Part shown: piece after piece, positions 17,156 through 26,033 of the stretch
Layout: the number at the start of each line of letters is the position of its first letter
Numbering within the stretch: position 1 is the first letter of the stretch
DNA from: Tissierellales bacterium
GTDB lineage: Bacteria; Bacillota; Clostridia; Tissierellales; JAOAQY01
Length of the DNA: 35,373 nt
Assembly (NCBI GenBank): GCA_025210965.1
Contig: JAOAQY010000098.1
Location: forward strand, 1 to 35,373
Direction of reading: 5' to 3'
Program-made: the position numbers and the translations under genes
Notes under the pieces: model-generated
Databases searched by the model: none
Told to the model about the DNA's origin: nothing
The model's input: only the letters and a program-made list of their open reading frames with translations

Positions 17156-17971
17156 TTAAACTACACTTATTTTTCTATGATGATTCAATATAACTTCTGC
17201 TGTCTCTTCAATTGCATTATTCGAAACATTAATCACTTTGCAACCTAATTTTTCAAATACACCATTGGCATGATCAATTTCTTCATAAATTCTATCTAGG
17301 TTTGCATAAGCAGCATTTTCATCTAAACCAAGTGCTTTAAGTCTCTCTATTCTGATTTCGTTAAGCTTTACAGGATTTGCAGTAAGCCCAACTATATGTC
17401 TTGGATCTATTTCAAAAAGCTCTTTTGGAAGACTCGCCTCTGGCACCAACGGTACATTGGCAACTTTCAGCGCCTTGTGAGCTAGGTACATACTAAGCGG
17501 TGTCTTTGAAGTTCTAGAAATTCCAATTAGAACCACATCGGCATCTAATATTCCTCTGTAATCCTTACCGTCATCATATTTCACTGCAAATTCAACAGCT
17601 TCTATTCTGCTAAAATAAGATTTATCCATCTTTTTTGATGCTATCAATATATTCTTGGACTTTTGTCCGAGCTTATCTTCAAAAGTGTCCAACAATGTAC
17701 CATAAACATCGATGACTGTAATCTCACGTTCTCTAGCTTTTTTCATCAAATAATTCTTAATTCTCGGTAAAAATATAGTAACCAAAATCATACTTTGTTG
17801 TGGTTTATCTATTTTTTCAATCAAATCATCAATCTGATCCTTTTCCGTAATATAAGGAAATCTTTTTAATGAAAAATTCGTCATATCAAATTGATTTGTA
17901 ATAGCCCTAGCTAAACTCTCTCCAGTCTCAACAATATAATCAGATACGACATATAGCTCACATATTTCCAT
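17156..17971 (-). CDS. ppsR: Pyruvate, phosphate dikinase regulatory protein (PDRP, DUF299)
   Basis: 271 residues. The family is a bifunctional kinase/pyrophosphorylase that uses ADP to phosphorylate a threonine near the catalytic histidine of PpdK or PpsA (inactivation) and uses phosphate to remove it. The P-loop-like GISRTSKTPLSMYLA (150-164) is clear. The N-terminal VVSDYIVETGESLARA is a variant of the usual SDSTGETA motif, and VPLVPEASLPKELFEID and IVGLTANPVKL are further signatures. The likely target, PpdK with Thr452/His454, is encoded at 7849-10467, so the target is probably PPDK rather than PEP synthase. The gene starts 13 bases after glyQS and is the last gene before a terminator. 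AAGG lies 14 bases upstream of the ATG, a weak binding site. Confidence 0.94.
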   Translation of the reverse strand: MEICELYVVSDYIVETGESLARAITNQFDMTNFSLKRFPYITEKDQIDDLIEKIDKPQQSMILVTIFLPRIKNYLMKKAREREITVIDVYGTLLDTFEDKLGQKSKNILIASKKMDKSYFSRIEAVEFAVKYDDGKDYRGILDADVVLIGISRTSKTPLSMYLAHKALKVANVPLVPEASLPKELFEIDPRHIVGLTANPVKLNEIRIERLKALGLDENAAYANLDRIYEEIDHANGVFEKLGCKVINVSNNAIEETAEVILNHHRKISVV

Positions 17972-17984
17972 TTAAACCACAACC

Positions 17985-19373
17985 TTAAAATTCTATTTTT
18001 TTGTCAATATACGCTTCTAATTCATCAATTTTAATTCTAACTTGCTCCATAGTATCACGATCTCTGACTGTAACACTAGCGTCTTCTAATGAATCATAGT
18101 CAAATGTAATACAAAGTGGCGTACCAATCTCATCTTGTCTTCTATATCTTTTACCAATACTACCAGTAACATCGTAATCTATCATAAATCTCTTAGCCAA
18201 TTTCTCAAAAACTACCTCAGCATCATCTGAAAGTTTTTTAGTAAGTGGAAGTACTGCAGCTTTAAATGGTGCTAATGCTGGATGGAACTTCATAACAGAA
18301 CGTGATGAACCATCTTCTAACTCCTCTTCTTTGTAAGCATCAACTAAGAACGCAAGCGTAACACGATCTGCTCCAAGCGATGGCTCTATAACATATGGTA
18401 CATACTTTTCATTTTTCACCTGATCATGGTATCTCAAATCCTGACCTGAAACTTCCATATGACGTGATAAGTCAAAATCAGTACGATCTGCTATACCCCA
18501 AAGTTCTCCCCAGCCAAATGGGAATAAGTACTCGAAATCTGTAGTAGCATTACTGTAATGAGAAAGCTCTTCTTTGTCGTGATCTCTAAGTCTTAATTTT
18601 TCTTCTTCAATACCAAGATTTAATAACCAATCGCGGCAGAAATCTTTCCAATATGCAAACCACTTAAGATCTTCACCTGGCTCGCAGAAAAACTCAAGCT
18701 CCATTTGCTCAAATTCACGAGTTCTAAATGTAAAGTTACCAGGAGTAATTTCATTTCTAAAAGATTTACCAATTTGAGCTATACCAAATGGAATTTTCTT
18801 TCTAGATGATCTAGTAACACTCTTGAAGTTTGTAAATATACCTTGAGCAGTCTCTGGTCTAAGATAAATCTCTGATTTTGAATCCTCAGTTACACCTTGG
18901 AATGTTTTAAACATAAGATTAAATTGTCTGATATTTGTAAACTCATGCTCTCCACATTTAGGACACTTAATTCCATTTTCAGAAATATATTCTTCCATTT
19001 TTTCATTTGACCAGCCATCAACTACTTCTTCATGACCTTTTTTCTTCATGAAATCTTCAATTAAATTATCTGCTCTCCATCTTGCCTTACATTTTTTACA
19101 GTCCATAAGAGGATCACTAAATCCACCTAAATGTCCTGACGCTACCCAAGTTTGTGGATTCATAAGAATAGCAGCATCTAAACCTACATTGTACTTGCTC
19201 TCCTGTACGAATTTTTTCCACCATGCTTTTTTTACATTATTTTTAAGCTCTACACCTAATGGACCATAGTCCCATGTATTTGCCAATCCACCATAGATTT
19301 CAGATCCTGGGAATACAAAACCTCTAGATTTTGATAGTGATACTATTTTTTCCATTGTCACTTTATTTGCCAT
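17985..19373 (-). CDS. glyQS: Glycyl-tRNA synthetase (single-chain, class II)
   Basis: 462 residues. It charges tRNA-Gly with glycine and is of the homodimeric type, not the alpha/beta heterotetramer. The N-terminus [20 protein letters not shown] and [13 protein letters not shown] is characteristic. Two Cys pairs (CKKC, CPKC) lie in the insertion domain. Class II motifs include [13 protein letters not shown], the motif 2 loop [19 protein letters not shown], and motif 3 [14 protein letters not shown]. The C-terminal anticodon-binding domain runs from about 350 to the end. I chose the ATG at 19373 since AAAGGAGG lies 8 bases upstream; an upstream ATG at 19397 precedes that site. There is no room for a T-box leader: recO ends 27 bases upstream. 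Confidence 0.97.
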   Translation of the reverse strand: MANKVTMEKIVSLSKSRGFVFPGSEIYGGLANTWDYGPLGVELKNNVKKAWWKKFVQESKYNVGLDAAILMNPQTWVASGHLGGFSDPLMDCKKCKARWRADNLIEDFMKKKGHEEVVDGWSNEKMEEYISENGIKCPKCGEHEFTNIRQFNLMFKTFQGVTEDSKSEIYLRPETAQGIFTNFKSVTRSSRKKIPFGIAQIGKSFRNEITPGNFTFRTREFEQMELEFFCEPGEDLKWFAYWKDFCRDWLLNLGIEEEKLRLRDHDKEELSHYSNATTDFEYLFPFGWGELWGIADRTDFDLSRHMEVSGQDLRYHDQVKNEKYVPYVIEPSLGADRVTLAFLVDAYKEEELEDGSSRSVMKFHPALAPFKAAVLPLTKKLSDDAEVVFEKLAKRFMIDYDVTGSIGKRYRRQDEIGTPLCITFDYDSLEDASVTVRDRDTMEQVRIKIDELEAYIDKKIEF

Positions 19374-19400
19374 GTTGAAATCCTCCTTTATCGTCATATG

Positions 19401-20141
19401 CTAATAAAGCATATTTTCTATTTCTTTAATAAATGCCATAGATTTTAACTCACTAATCTCAGTGTGATAATATATATAATCAAGCAAAATTATTGTGATT
19501 TTTTCTACCATCTCTTTATTATAATAAATTTTCGCGATTTCTTCAAATCTTATATAGGTAATCTTCATCAAAAAAGCTGCAATTTCTTCACCAATCGAGT
19601 CATAAGTCATGTCTTTACGCTCATTAGCAAGGCTCCCTTGAGCAATACTAAAAAAACACGGCGTTAGCTTAGAATCATACTCTTGATGATTTATTCTATA
19701 ACCCAATATAGAAATCAACTTTACTGTAAAAGAAAGTGTAAGTATTTTTTTCAACAAATCATCATCCAGCTCAATCAATGTGCGAAGATATTTATCAAAC
19801 ATATCGTAAATCCTATGATGTTCATCTTCTTCCAACAATAATTTTGACAATAACTCTGCACAAAGCATAGCATAAGAATAACCAATCAAATCTTCCCTAA
19901 TCTTATAGTGGCTATCCAAGAGATCACAACCATTTATTGAATAATACTTTTTCCCCCGATAAAGCTGAAATTGTCCCCTAACTAACAATTGAGAGCAAGA
20001 CAAATATTTACTCTTATTTCGTCTTGCTCCTCTTGCCATAACGGCTAAATTTCCTCTATCTTTTGTAAATATGGTCAATATCAGATCATCGTCTCTATAA
20101 TTTACTTTTTTTAAAACGATTCCCTCTATGTCCAAAATCAT
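19401..20141 (-). CDS. recO: DNA repair protein RecO
   Basis: 246 residues. RecO loads RecA onto SSB-coated DNA in the RecFOR pathway. The N-terminal OB-fold has IEGIVLKKVNYRDDDLILTIFTKDRG and the basic MARGARRNKSK motif, followed by the helical domain (YSYAMLCAELLSKLL). In many Bacillota homologues a four-cysteine zinc site lies before the FSxxxGG-like motif. Here that region reads LTPCFFSIAQGSL with a single cysteine, so the zinc site seems lost. The start is one base after the era stop codon, with little room for a separate binding site, so translation is probably coupled to era. era-recO-glyQS is a common clostridial order. Confidence 0.9.
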   Translation of the reverse strand: MILDIEGIVLKKVNYRDDDLILTIFTKDRGNLAVMARGARRNKSKYLSCSQLLVRGQFQLYRGKKYYSINGCDLLDSHYKIREDLIGYSYAMLCAELLSKLLLEEDEHHRIYDMFDKYLRTLIELDDDLLKKILTLSFTVKLISILGYRINHQEYDSKLTPCFFSIAQGSLANERKDMTYDSIGEEIAAFLMKITYIRFEEIAKIYYNKEMVEKITIILLDYIYYHTEISELKSMAFIKEIENMLY

Positions 20142-20142
20142 T

Positions 20143-21030
20143 TTACTTATAACCCATGCGCTTAACTAAGTGTTCTTTTTCTCTCCAGTTCTTATTTACC
20201 TTAACCCAGAGCTGTAAATTTACCTTACTTCCCATGAATTTTTCGATTTCTTCTCTAGCGCTCTTACCTATACCTTTTAGCTTTCGACCGCCTTTTCCTA
20301 TAATTATTCCCTTATGAGATTCCTTCTCACAGTGAATAGTAGCATGTATATCAATAATTTCTTGATTAGCTCTTTGAGAAAATTTCTCTACGCTTACCGC
20401 AATTCCATGTGGAACCTCTTGATCTAAATAGTGAAGTCCTTTTTCTCTAATAATCTCAGAAACGATAACACGCTCAGTTTGATCCGTTATCATGTCATCA
20501 GGGTAATACATCGGACCTTCCTCTAAAACATTGTATAGGGCCGTCATTACACCATTTGTATTGGCTCCCTCTTTCGCTGAAATAGGAACTATAGCGTCAA
20601 ACAATTCCATATCATCAAATTTATCTATCAAACGCTCCAAAAGCGCCTCACTTAACAAATCTATCTTATTTAAAACCAATATTTTAGGAACTTTTAACCC
20701 CTTCATCTTTTCTAATATGAATTGATCCCATTTCCCCATTTCTTTACTATTGTCAACCACCCAAACTACTGCATCAATATCCTTAAGCGCTTCAAACGTC
20801 TGCACTTCCATATATTTTCCTAAATCATTCTTAGCCTTCTGAATACCCGGAGTATCCAAGAACACCACTTGCATTTTGTCATTTGTAAAAATACATTTAA
20901 TTTGATTTCTAGTAGTTTGTGGCTTATCAGAAATTATACTGATTTTCTCTCCGATAATTTGATTTAATAAAGTTGATTTTCCAACATTTGGTCTGCCTAT
21001 AATTGACACAAAACCTGATCTAAATTCCAT
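20143..21030 (-). CDS. era: GTPase Era
   Basis: 295 residues. Era is an essential GTPase in 16S rRNA processing and 30S maturation, binding near the 3' end of 16S rRNA. The G domain has G1 GRPNVGKST, G3 DTPGIQ, G4 NKID and G5 SAKEG. The C-terminal KH domain has HKGIIIGKGGRKLKGIGKSA. AAGGAG stands upstream of the ATG. The gene follows cdd by five bases and sits in the same operon as ybeY, which acts in the same maturation process. Confidence 0.97.
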   Translation of the reverse strand: MEFRSGFVSIIGRPNVGKSTLLNQIIGEKISIISDKPQTTRNQIKCIFTNDKMQVVFLDTPGIQKAKNDLGKYMEVQTFEALKDIDAVVWVVDNSKEMGKWDQFILEKMKGLKVPKILVLNKIDLLSEALLERLIDKFDDMELFDAIVPISAKEGANTNGVMTALYNVLEEGPMYYPDDMITDQTERVIVSEIIREKGLHYLDQEVPHGIAVSVEKFSQRANQEIIDIHATIHCEKESHKGIIIGKGGRKLKGIGKSAREEIEKFMGSKVNLQLWVKVNKNWREKEHLVKRMGYK

Positions 21031-21035
21031 AAATT

Positions 21036-21446
21036 TTAAAACTCCTTTTTCTTAGCACCTAAATCCTCTGGCCCAAAGCCAAATGGGAATAGATCCTCTA
21101 ATGTATATTCCTTATAATCATCTACATCATTTGCAATGATTATTCTAAGTTCTTTTGAAAACTCTCGCATAACTTGTCTGCACACTCCACAAGGATAGGT
21201 ATAACCATCCACATCACTTGTTATTACAATCATTTCAAATTCTTTTACACCTTCTGAAATTGCTTTAAAATAAGCAGTACGCTCTGCACAATTCGTCGGT
21301 GTATAAGATGCTGATTCAATATTACACCCCGTATAAACCTTCCCATTTTTAGCCAACAATGCTGCCCCAACCCTAAACTTAGAATATGGAACATAGGCAA
21401 AATTCTTAGCTTCAATAGCCTTTTCAATCAACGTCTTAATCTCCAA
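21036..21446 (-). CDS. cdd: Cytidine deaminase
   Basis: 136 residues, the homotetrameric cytidine deaminase size. It converts cytidine and deoxycytidine to (deoxy)uridine in pyrimidine salvage. The zinc site is visible: Cys53 and catalytic Glu55 in NCAERTA, and Cys86 and Cys89 in PCGVCRQ. The substrate motif VPYSKFRVGAALL and GCNIESASYTPT are typical. The start codon is TTG (21446-21444), seven bases after AGGAGG. The unit ybeY...cdd-era is widespread in Bacillota; dgkA, often found here, is absent. Confidence 0.96.
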   Translation of the reverse strand: MEIKTLIEKAIEAKNFAYVPYSKFRVGAALLAKNGKVYTGCNIESASYTPTNCAERTAYFKAISEGVKEFEMIVITSDVDGYTYPCGVCRQVMREFSKELRIIIANDVDDYKEYTLEDLFPFGFGPEDLGAKKKEF

Positions 21447-21457
21447 TGTCTTGCCTC

Positions 21458-22606
21458 CTATTCTATCTTCATCTTAGTACTTAATTTAATAACTTGAATC
21501 CAAGTTTTACCAGGATTCAAAGATATTACATTTCCATCAGAATCTTTGTAGATAGTCTTCGCTCTACGATCTGACTTCTCCCAAGTTACAGCGATAGCCT
21601 TACCATTAGTGACATAGTAGCCCTTACCCGTACCAACAAACTTCACAGAATATCTTCCATAACTATCTATAGTATTTGTATCAGCTCTTTGAATTAATAT
21701 ATTCTTAGCTGTAATTGGCTCTTGATTATTCTCATCTACATGAAGCTTACCATCTTTGTAGCGCTTGTAGACCTTATTTTCCGCATCATACTTGTATTCA
21801 GTGATATTTTCCCTTTGATAGTCAATCCATACAAAATTAGCAACATCACCGCTTGCCATATCCGTATCTTCTAAATTAAACTTAAAAGTATCGTACTTTG
21901 GTTCTTGTCTATACTTATGCTGTTTTTGAGCACTTCTAATTTTATCTATATCAGTATACAGAGTATGCTCTCCTTTTTTACCAGTTTTATAATATCTATA
22001 AAAAGCTCCACCAGAATTTCTAATTTCATCAATATCAGCAACTCCAAGAGCCTTAATATCCGCAAAAGCCTGCTCGCTACCACCACAATGAGTATAAACA
22101 GCATCATATTCCAATGCCTTTGTTATAAAATACGGTCTTGCACTTCTAACTGGTCCTATTCTAACTGGTTTATTTTCCAAAAATATAGCCATATACCTAG
22201 TAATAGTTCCCTCTGCTAAAAACTCATATACTATATCCGCTTCACCAACACCAGCTTGCCATCTAGCTGCTCTGTGATTATCTAACATAACTGCTATAGG
22301 TCTTTTTTCAAGAATACTAGCATCCTTAACAAATTGACCTGTAAGAGGTGACAAATACGATACTTCTGCCTCACCTTGCTCACCTTCTGTACCTTGATTA
22401 GAAACATCTTCTTGATCTTTTTCATCGGGCTTAACTTCCGTAGACTCAGAACTACTTTCTTCTTTTCCATCTACAGTTATAGGATTTTCTTGACCTGCTT
22501 CAGTGCTTATACTGTGATCTTTCTCAACTTCAGCTTTTTCTCCGCCACAAGCTGATAACAAACTCGCTGCTACTAATATTGTCAATAAAATCTTTCGTTT
22601 ATTCAT
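21458..22606 (-). CDS. DUF3048 (YerB-like) lipoprotein
   Basis: 382 residues. The N-terminal signal ends in a lipobox (LLSAC, Cys20), so it is a predicted membrane-anchored lipoprotein. A low-complexity acidic linker (about 22-85, rich in Glu, Ser and Asp) precedes the DUF3048 region: PLTGQFV, RPIAVMLDNHRAARWQAGV, EADIVYEFLAEGTITRYMAIF, and IGPVRSARPYF. The C-terminal part (about 300-382) carries a beta-rich section ending in NPGKTWIQVIKL. The molecular role of DUF3048 proteins is unknown to me; proximity to cell-envelope genes does not settle it. It lies between a CNNM-type membrane protein and cdd with spacings of 15 and 11 bases, so it is co-transcribed with ribosome and tRNA genes, an unusual partner. 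Confidence 0.88.
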   Translation of the reverse strand: MNKRKILLTILVAASLLSACGGEKAEVEKDHSISTEAGQENPITVDGKEESSSESTEVKPDEKDQEDVSNQGTEGEQGEAEVSYLSPLTGQFVKDASILEKRPIAVMLDNHRAARWQAGVGEADIVYEFLAEGTITRYMAIFLENKPVRIGPVRSARPYFITKALEYDAVYTHCGGSEQAFADIKALGVADIDEIRNSGGAFYRYYKTGKKGEHTLYTDIDKIRSAQKQHKYRQEPKYDTFKFNLEDTDMASGDVANFVWIDYQRENITEYKYDAENKVYKRYKDGKLHVDENNQEPITAKNILIQRADTNTIDSYGRYSVKFVGTGKGYYVTNGKAIAVTWEKSDRRAKTIYKDSDGNVISLNPGKTWIQVIKLSTKMKIE

Positions 22607-22621
22607 ATCCTCGCTCCCAAT

Positions 22622-23929
22622 CTATTCTTCGATTTCTTCTTCGAATTTTTCTAATATCTCAACAAAAACCTCTTTAACTCTTCGCTTCATTACCTTCTTT
22701 ACTATGAAAATAAGCCCTTCATGCTCAACTTTATCCCCATTTTTAGGAACCCTATCAAGCGTATTGAATATATATCCGCCTACAGAATCATAGTCTTCTT
22801 TATCTTCATCACTAAATTTCACATCAAAGGCATCTTCAACCTCTTCTAAATCCATATCTCCAGTAATAATATACTTGTTGTCGGCAATTTGCTCTATCTT
22901 CTTTTCTTCAGAATCATATTCATCAAATATTTCTCCTACGATTTCTTCCAAAATGTCCTCTATGGTAACCAAACCTTCTGTACCACCATATTCATCAAGT
23001 ACTATGGCCATATGCACCTTTTTTAACTGTAATTCTTTAAGAAGCTTGCTTAGTTTCTTGCCTTCTGGTATATAATATGCCTCTCTCAAGAGTTCATTGA
23101 GCTTTGCAGTCTTTAAATCACGCTTAGCGTCAGCTGCTATCTTTAATAAATCCTTTGCATAAACTATACCTATGATATTGTCTATACTCTCTCTGTAAAC
23201 AGGTATTCTAGAATGTCCCTTCTCCATAACCAAAGCAATGACTTCCTCTACAGAAGTATCATCTTCTATCGCTACCATATCAATTCGCGGAATCATAATA
23301 TCAGACACTTCAGCCTCATCGATTTCGAACACACCCTCAATCATCTCACGCTCTTGATGTTTCACTACGCCCTCTTCTTCGCCAACATCTACTAATGACA
23401 TTATTTCCTCTTCAGTAACCACAGCTGTAACTCCACGCATTTCTCCTCCAGCAATTCTGATAACTAGGTTTGAAATAGTTGTAAACAACCATAAAAGTGG
23501 CTTGAATATAACCTGTAAAAACTGCAGAATTCCTGAAGTCTTTAGTGCAACTTTCTCTGCATTTTGTGCAGCATAGGACTTCGGTGAAATCTCTCCAAAT
23601 ATGAGAATCAACGTAGTCATTATAAAAGTCGCCAAAAGAACACCCTGCCCTCCACCAACTAGTCTTCCAACTAATTGAGTCGTAATAGCAGTAGCCGCAA
23701 TATTTACAATATTATTTCCAAGCAAAATAGTAATCAAAAAATCATTCAATTTGTTTTTCAAAATGTCCATCAAGCGCTCGATATCTTTTTTGCTCTCACT
23801 TTCCTCTAATTGCCTTATCTTAGCAATATTCATCGCCATCAAAGCAGTCTCAGAACTAGAAAAAAACGCCGAGCACAAAAGTAATACAATCAAAATCACC
23901 AAATTCAAATACAAGTCAGCATCCGCCAA
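22622..23929 (-). CDS. CNNM/CorC-type (HlyC/CorC) membrane protein with CBS pair
   Basis: 435 residues. The N-terminal DUF21/CNNM transmembrane domain (about 8-180) has the SSSETALMAMN motif and several hydrophobic helices. A CBS pair follows (IMIPRIDMVAIEDDTSVEEV... and the second CBS with AIVLDEYGGTEGLVTIEDILEEIVGEI), and then the C-terminal CorC_HlyC domain. The family is linked to magnesium or cobalt efflux or homeostasis; older hemolysin names are misleading. The preferred start is TTG at 23929, seven bases downstream of AGGAGG; an ATG at 23950 would place the binding site inside the gene. It is the gene after ybeY in the phoH operon. Transport specificity is inferred, not shown. Confidence 0.9.
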   Translation of the reverse strand: MADADLYLNLVILIVLLLCSAFFSSSETALMAMNIAKIRQLEESESKKDIERLMDILKNKLNDFLITILLGNNIVNIAATAITTQLVGRLVGGGQGVLLATFIMTTLILIFGEISPKSYAAQNAEKVALKTSGILQFLQVIFKPLLWLFTTISNLVIRIAGGEMRGVTAVVTEEEIMSLVDVGEEEGVVKHQEREMIEGVFEIDEAEVSDIMIPRIDMVAIEDDTSVEEVIALVMEKGHSRIPVYRESIDNIIGIVYAKDLLKIAADAKRDLKTAKLNELLREAYYIPEGKKLSKLLKELQLKKVHMAIVLDEYGGTEGLVTIEDILEEIVGEIFDEYDSEEKKIEQIADNKYIITGDMDLEEVEDAFDVKFSDEDKEDYDSVGGYIFNTLDRVPKNGDKVEHEGLIFIVKKVMKRRVKEVFVEILEKFEEEIEE

Positions 23930-23965
23930 AATTAATCCCTCCTGAAGCATAATTATGTGATCTAG

Positions 23966-24421
23966 TTAGTTTTTAAACACTTCTATCTCTTTCATTATCT
24001 CTTTTTCTTTACCTCGCATTATAACCTTTTCTTCTTCAATCATGTGATCATAGCCCAAAAGATGAAGTATACTATGTGCTGTCAAATAAAGCATCTCCCT
24101 CTCGAAACTATGTCCAAAATCAGCAGATTGTTCTAAAGCTCTCTCACACGATATAACTATATCTCCTAGTATTACCTCTTCTTCCATCCCAAACTCATCT
24201 TCTCCCATAGGAAAAGAAAGTACATCCGTTGGCATATCCTTGCCTCTAAAATCAGAATTCAAATTCTGTATTTCATTATTGTCAACAAATGATACACTCA
24301 CCTCTGATTCCAATGTTTGATTTTCCATAACCAATGCTATCTTTATTACTTCTATCATAGAATCCATCAATTCTTGACTAATCTCTAATTTATCTTGTCT
24401 ATCATCGAAATAAACGTTCAC
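23966..24421 (-). CDS. ybeY: Endoribonuclease / rRNA maturation factor YbeY
   Basis: 151 residues. YbeY is a metal-dependent RNase needed for 16S rRNA 3' end maturation and ribosome quality control. The zinc signature HSILHLLGYDH supplies three histidines (HxxxHxxxxxH). MPTDVLSFPM and the ILGDIVIS strand are also typical. The start is GTG at 24421, downstream of AGGAGG; a longer frame to 24484 would overlap phoH and include the binding site. phoH ends four bases upstream, so the two are tightly coupled, the usual phoH-ybeY pairing. Confidence 0.94.
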   Translation of the reverse strand: MNVYFDDRQDKLEISQELMDSMIEVIKIALVMENQTLESEVSVSFVDNNEIQNLNSDFRGKDMPTDVLSFPMGEDEFGMEEEVILGDIVISCERALEQSADFGHSFEREMLYLTAHSILHLLGYDHMIEEEKVIMRGKEKEIMKEIEVFKN

Positions 24422-24425
24422 TGTC

Positions 24426-25424
24426 CTACCTCCTATTGTTATGTTTTTTTTCATGTTTATTCTGATTCTTTTCACTAATTTCATAAGCCTCTATCACTCG
24501 CTGAACCAAAGGATGTCTTACAACATCTACTTTAGAAAAATGACTTATCTCTATACCTTTTATACCCTCTAATATCCTAAGAGCATCAATTAAACCTGAC
24601 TTTTTGCCCCTCGGAAGGTCTACCTGAGTAATATCTCCAGTAATTATTGCTCTAGACCCATATCCAAGTCTAGTCAAAAACATCTTCATTTGCTCCTTAG
24701 TGGTGTTTTGGGCCTCATCTAATATAACATAAGCTGCATCTAGAGTTCGCCCTCTCATGTACGCTAGAGGAGCTATTTCTATAGCACCTTTTTCCTGAAA
24801 TCCCATAAGAGCTTCTGGTCCTAGTATATCATAAAGCGCATCATTTATAGGCCTGAGATAAGGTCCTATCTTATCTTGCAAATCACCAGGTAAAAATCCA
24901 AGATTTTCGCCTGCTTCCACAGCTGGTCTCGTAATTATGATTTTATTAACCTCTCCCTTTTTAAATGCACTGATAGCTTTTGCTACTGCCAAATAAGTCT
25001 TTCCCGTACCCGCTGGACCTATACCAAATACTATATCATTTTTGTGCATACGGTCTATGTACTGCTTTTGCCCCATAGTTTTTGGCTTGATAGGCTTTCC
25101 TTTATAAGTAACACAAAGAATTTCATCTAATTGCTTCGTCAAATCTTTGTGACCATTTTCTCTCATCATCTGAATCTGATAATTCAAATCTTGCTTTGAT
25201 AAATGCTTTTTCTGCTCTATTAGTACTACTAGATTTGAAATCAATTCCTCTACAGCTTCTACTCTCTTCTCGTCACCATTTAACTTCAATCCACTATCTG
25301 TTGGCATAAGCAAAACTTTTGTCTCTCGCTCTATCATCTTTTTAAACTGATCATGTCTGCCAAACAAAGCCTGGATTATTTGCTGGTGATTAACTTCAAA
25401 AACTAATTCTTTATTATAATCCAC
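24426..25424 (-). CDS. phoH: PhoH-like ATPase
   Basis: 332 residues. It is a PhoH-family ATPase, thought to act in RNA metabolism with YbeY. An N-terminal KH-like region (about 10-75) precedes the ATPase domain with Walker A GPAGTGKT (136-143), YMRGRTLDAAYVILDEAQNTT (Walker B) and TRLGYGSRAIITGDITQVDLP. The GTG at 25424 lies seven bases downstream of GGGAGG; another GTG just before it (25427) is possible, and a longer frame reaching 25511 has no binding site. It is the first gene of the long leftward operon and has its own promoter. Confidence 0.95.
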   Translation of the reverse strand: MDYNKELVFEVNHQQIIQALFGRHDQFKKMIERETKVLLMPTDSGLKLNGDEKRVEAVEELISNLVVLIEQKKHLSKQDLNYQIQMMRENGHKDLTKQLDEILCVTYKGKPIKPKTMGQKQYIDRMHKNDIVFGIGPAGTGKTYLAVAKAISAFKKGEVNKIIITRPAVEAGENLGFLPGDLQDKIGPYLRPINDALYDILGPEALMGFQEKGAIEIAPLAYMRGRTLDAAYVILDEAQNTTKEQMKMFLTRLGYGSRAIITGDITQVDLPRGKKSGLIDALRILEGIKGIEISHFSKVDVVRHPLVQRVIEAYEISEKNQNKHEKKHNNRR

Positions 25425-25454
25425 CACGAAGCCTCCCAAAATTTTTGTCTTTAT

Positions 25455-25483
25455 ATAATATACTCTAACAGCCTTTATTTCAA
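25455..25483 (-). promoter_or_regulatory. Promoter of the phoH-ybeY-...-ppsR operon
   Basis: On the minus strand TTGAAA (25483-25478) and TATTAT (25460-25455) are 17 bases apart, about 30 bases upstream of the phoH GTG start. Confidence 0.72.
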
Positions 25484-25542
25484 TAATAAATATACGTCTT
25501 AAATATACCATATATAGCTAAATTAATCCAGTTTTTAGAGTC

Positions 25543-25570
25543 AAAAAAAACCTGGATATAAATATCCAGG
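25543..25570 (-). terminator. Intrinsic terminator after yqeY
   Basis: Arms CCTGGATAT (25551-25559) and ATATCCAGG (25562-25570) are followed on the minus strand by eight T. It begins just past the yqeY stop codon and separates the rpsU-yqeY unit from phoH. Confidence 0.92.
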
Positions 25571-25571
25571 A

Positions 25572-26015
25572 TTAATTTAAATGCTTTTTAACCATTTGAT
25601 TTACAATAGTACCATCGGCGCGTCCTTTCACCTTTGGCATAACAGCTCCCATTACCTTACCCATATCACGCATGCTCTCAGCTCCAGTAGCTTCAATAGC
25701 TTCTTTCACGATAGCTTCAACTTCCTCTTCAGAAAGTTGCTCTGGCATGTACGGTTCAAGTAATTTAATCTCAGACTCTGCTTGCTCAACCAAATCGTCA
25801 CGATTCGCTTTTTTGAAGTCTTCTATGGAATCTTTCTTTTGCTTAATCTGCTTCGCAATAATATCGATAACATCAGCATCAGAAAGCTCTGTTCTAGTAT
25901 CAACTTCCTTTTGCTTGACAGCGGCTCTAGCCATCATCAAGACATCTTTCTTCAACTTTTCTTTGTTGCGCATTGCAACCTTAAAGTCTTCCATCAACTG
26001 CTCTTTTAATGACAT
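25572..26015 (-). CDS. yqeY: GatB/YqeY domain protein
   Basis: 147 residues, the usual length of free-standing YqeY proteins. It resembles the C-terminal tRNA-binding domain of GatB. Visible motifs are the basic N-terminal KEQLMEDFKVAMRNKEKLKKDVLMMARAAVK, the DVIDIIAKQIKQKKDSIEDFKKANR segment, EIKLLEPYMPEQLSEEE and the C-terminal GKVMGAVMPKVKGRADGTIVN signature. The function is likely tRNA- or ribosome-related but is not established. GAGGTGAG precedes the ATG. It follows rpsU by 18 bases, the standard rpsU-yqeY order. Confidence 0.95.
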   Translation of the reverse strand: MSLKEQLMEDFKVAMRNKEKLKKDVLMMARAAVKQKEVDTRTELSDADVIDIIAKQIKQKKDSIEDFKKANRDDLVEQAESEIKLLEPYMPEQLSEEEVEAIVKEAIEATGAESMRDMGKVMGAVMPKVKGRADGTIVNQMVKKHLN

Positions 26016-26033
26016 AACTTCTCACCTCGAGAA

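Noticed and set aside
19374-19400. T-box leader for glyQS
   Set aside because: recO ends 27 bases upstream, leaving no room, and I see no AGGGTGGNACCGCG-type sequence.
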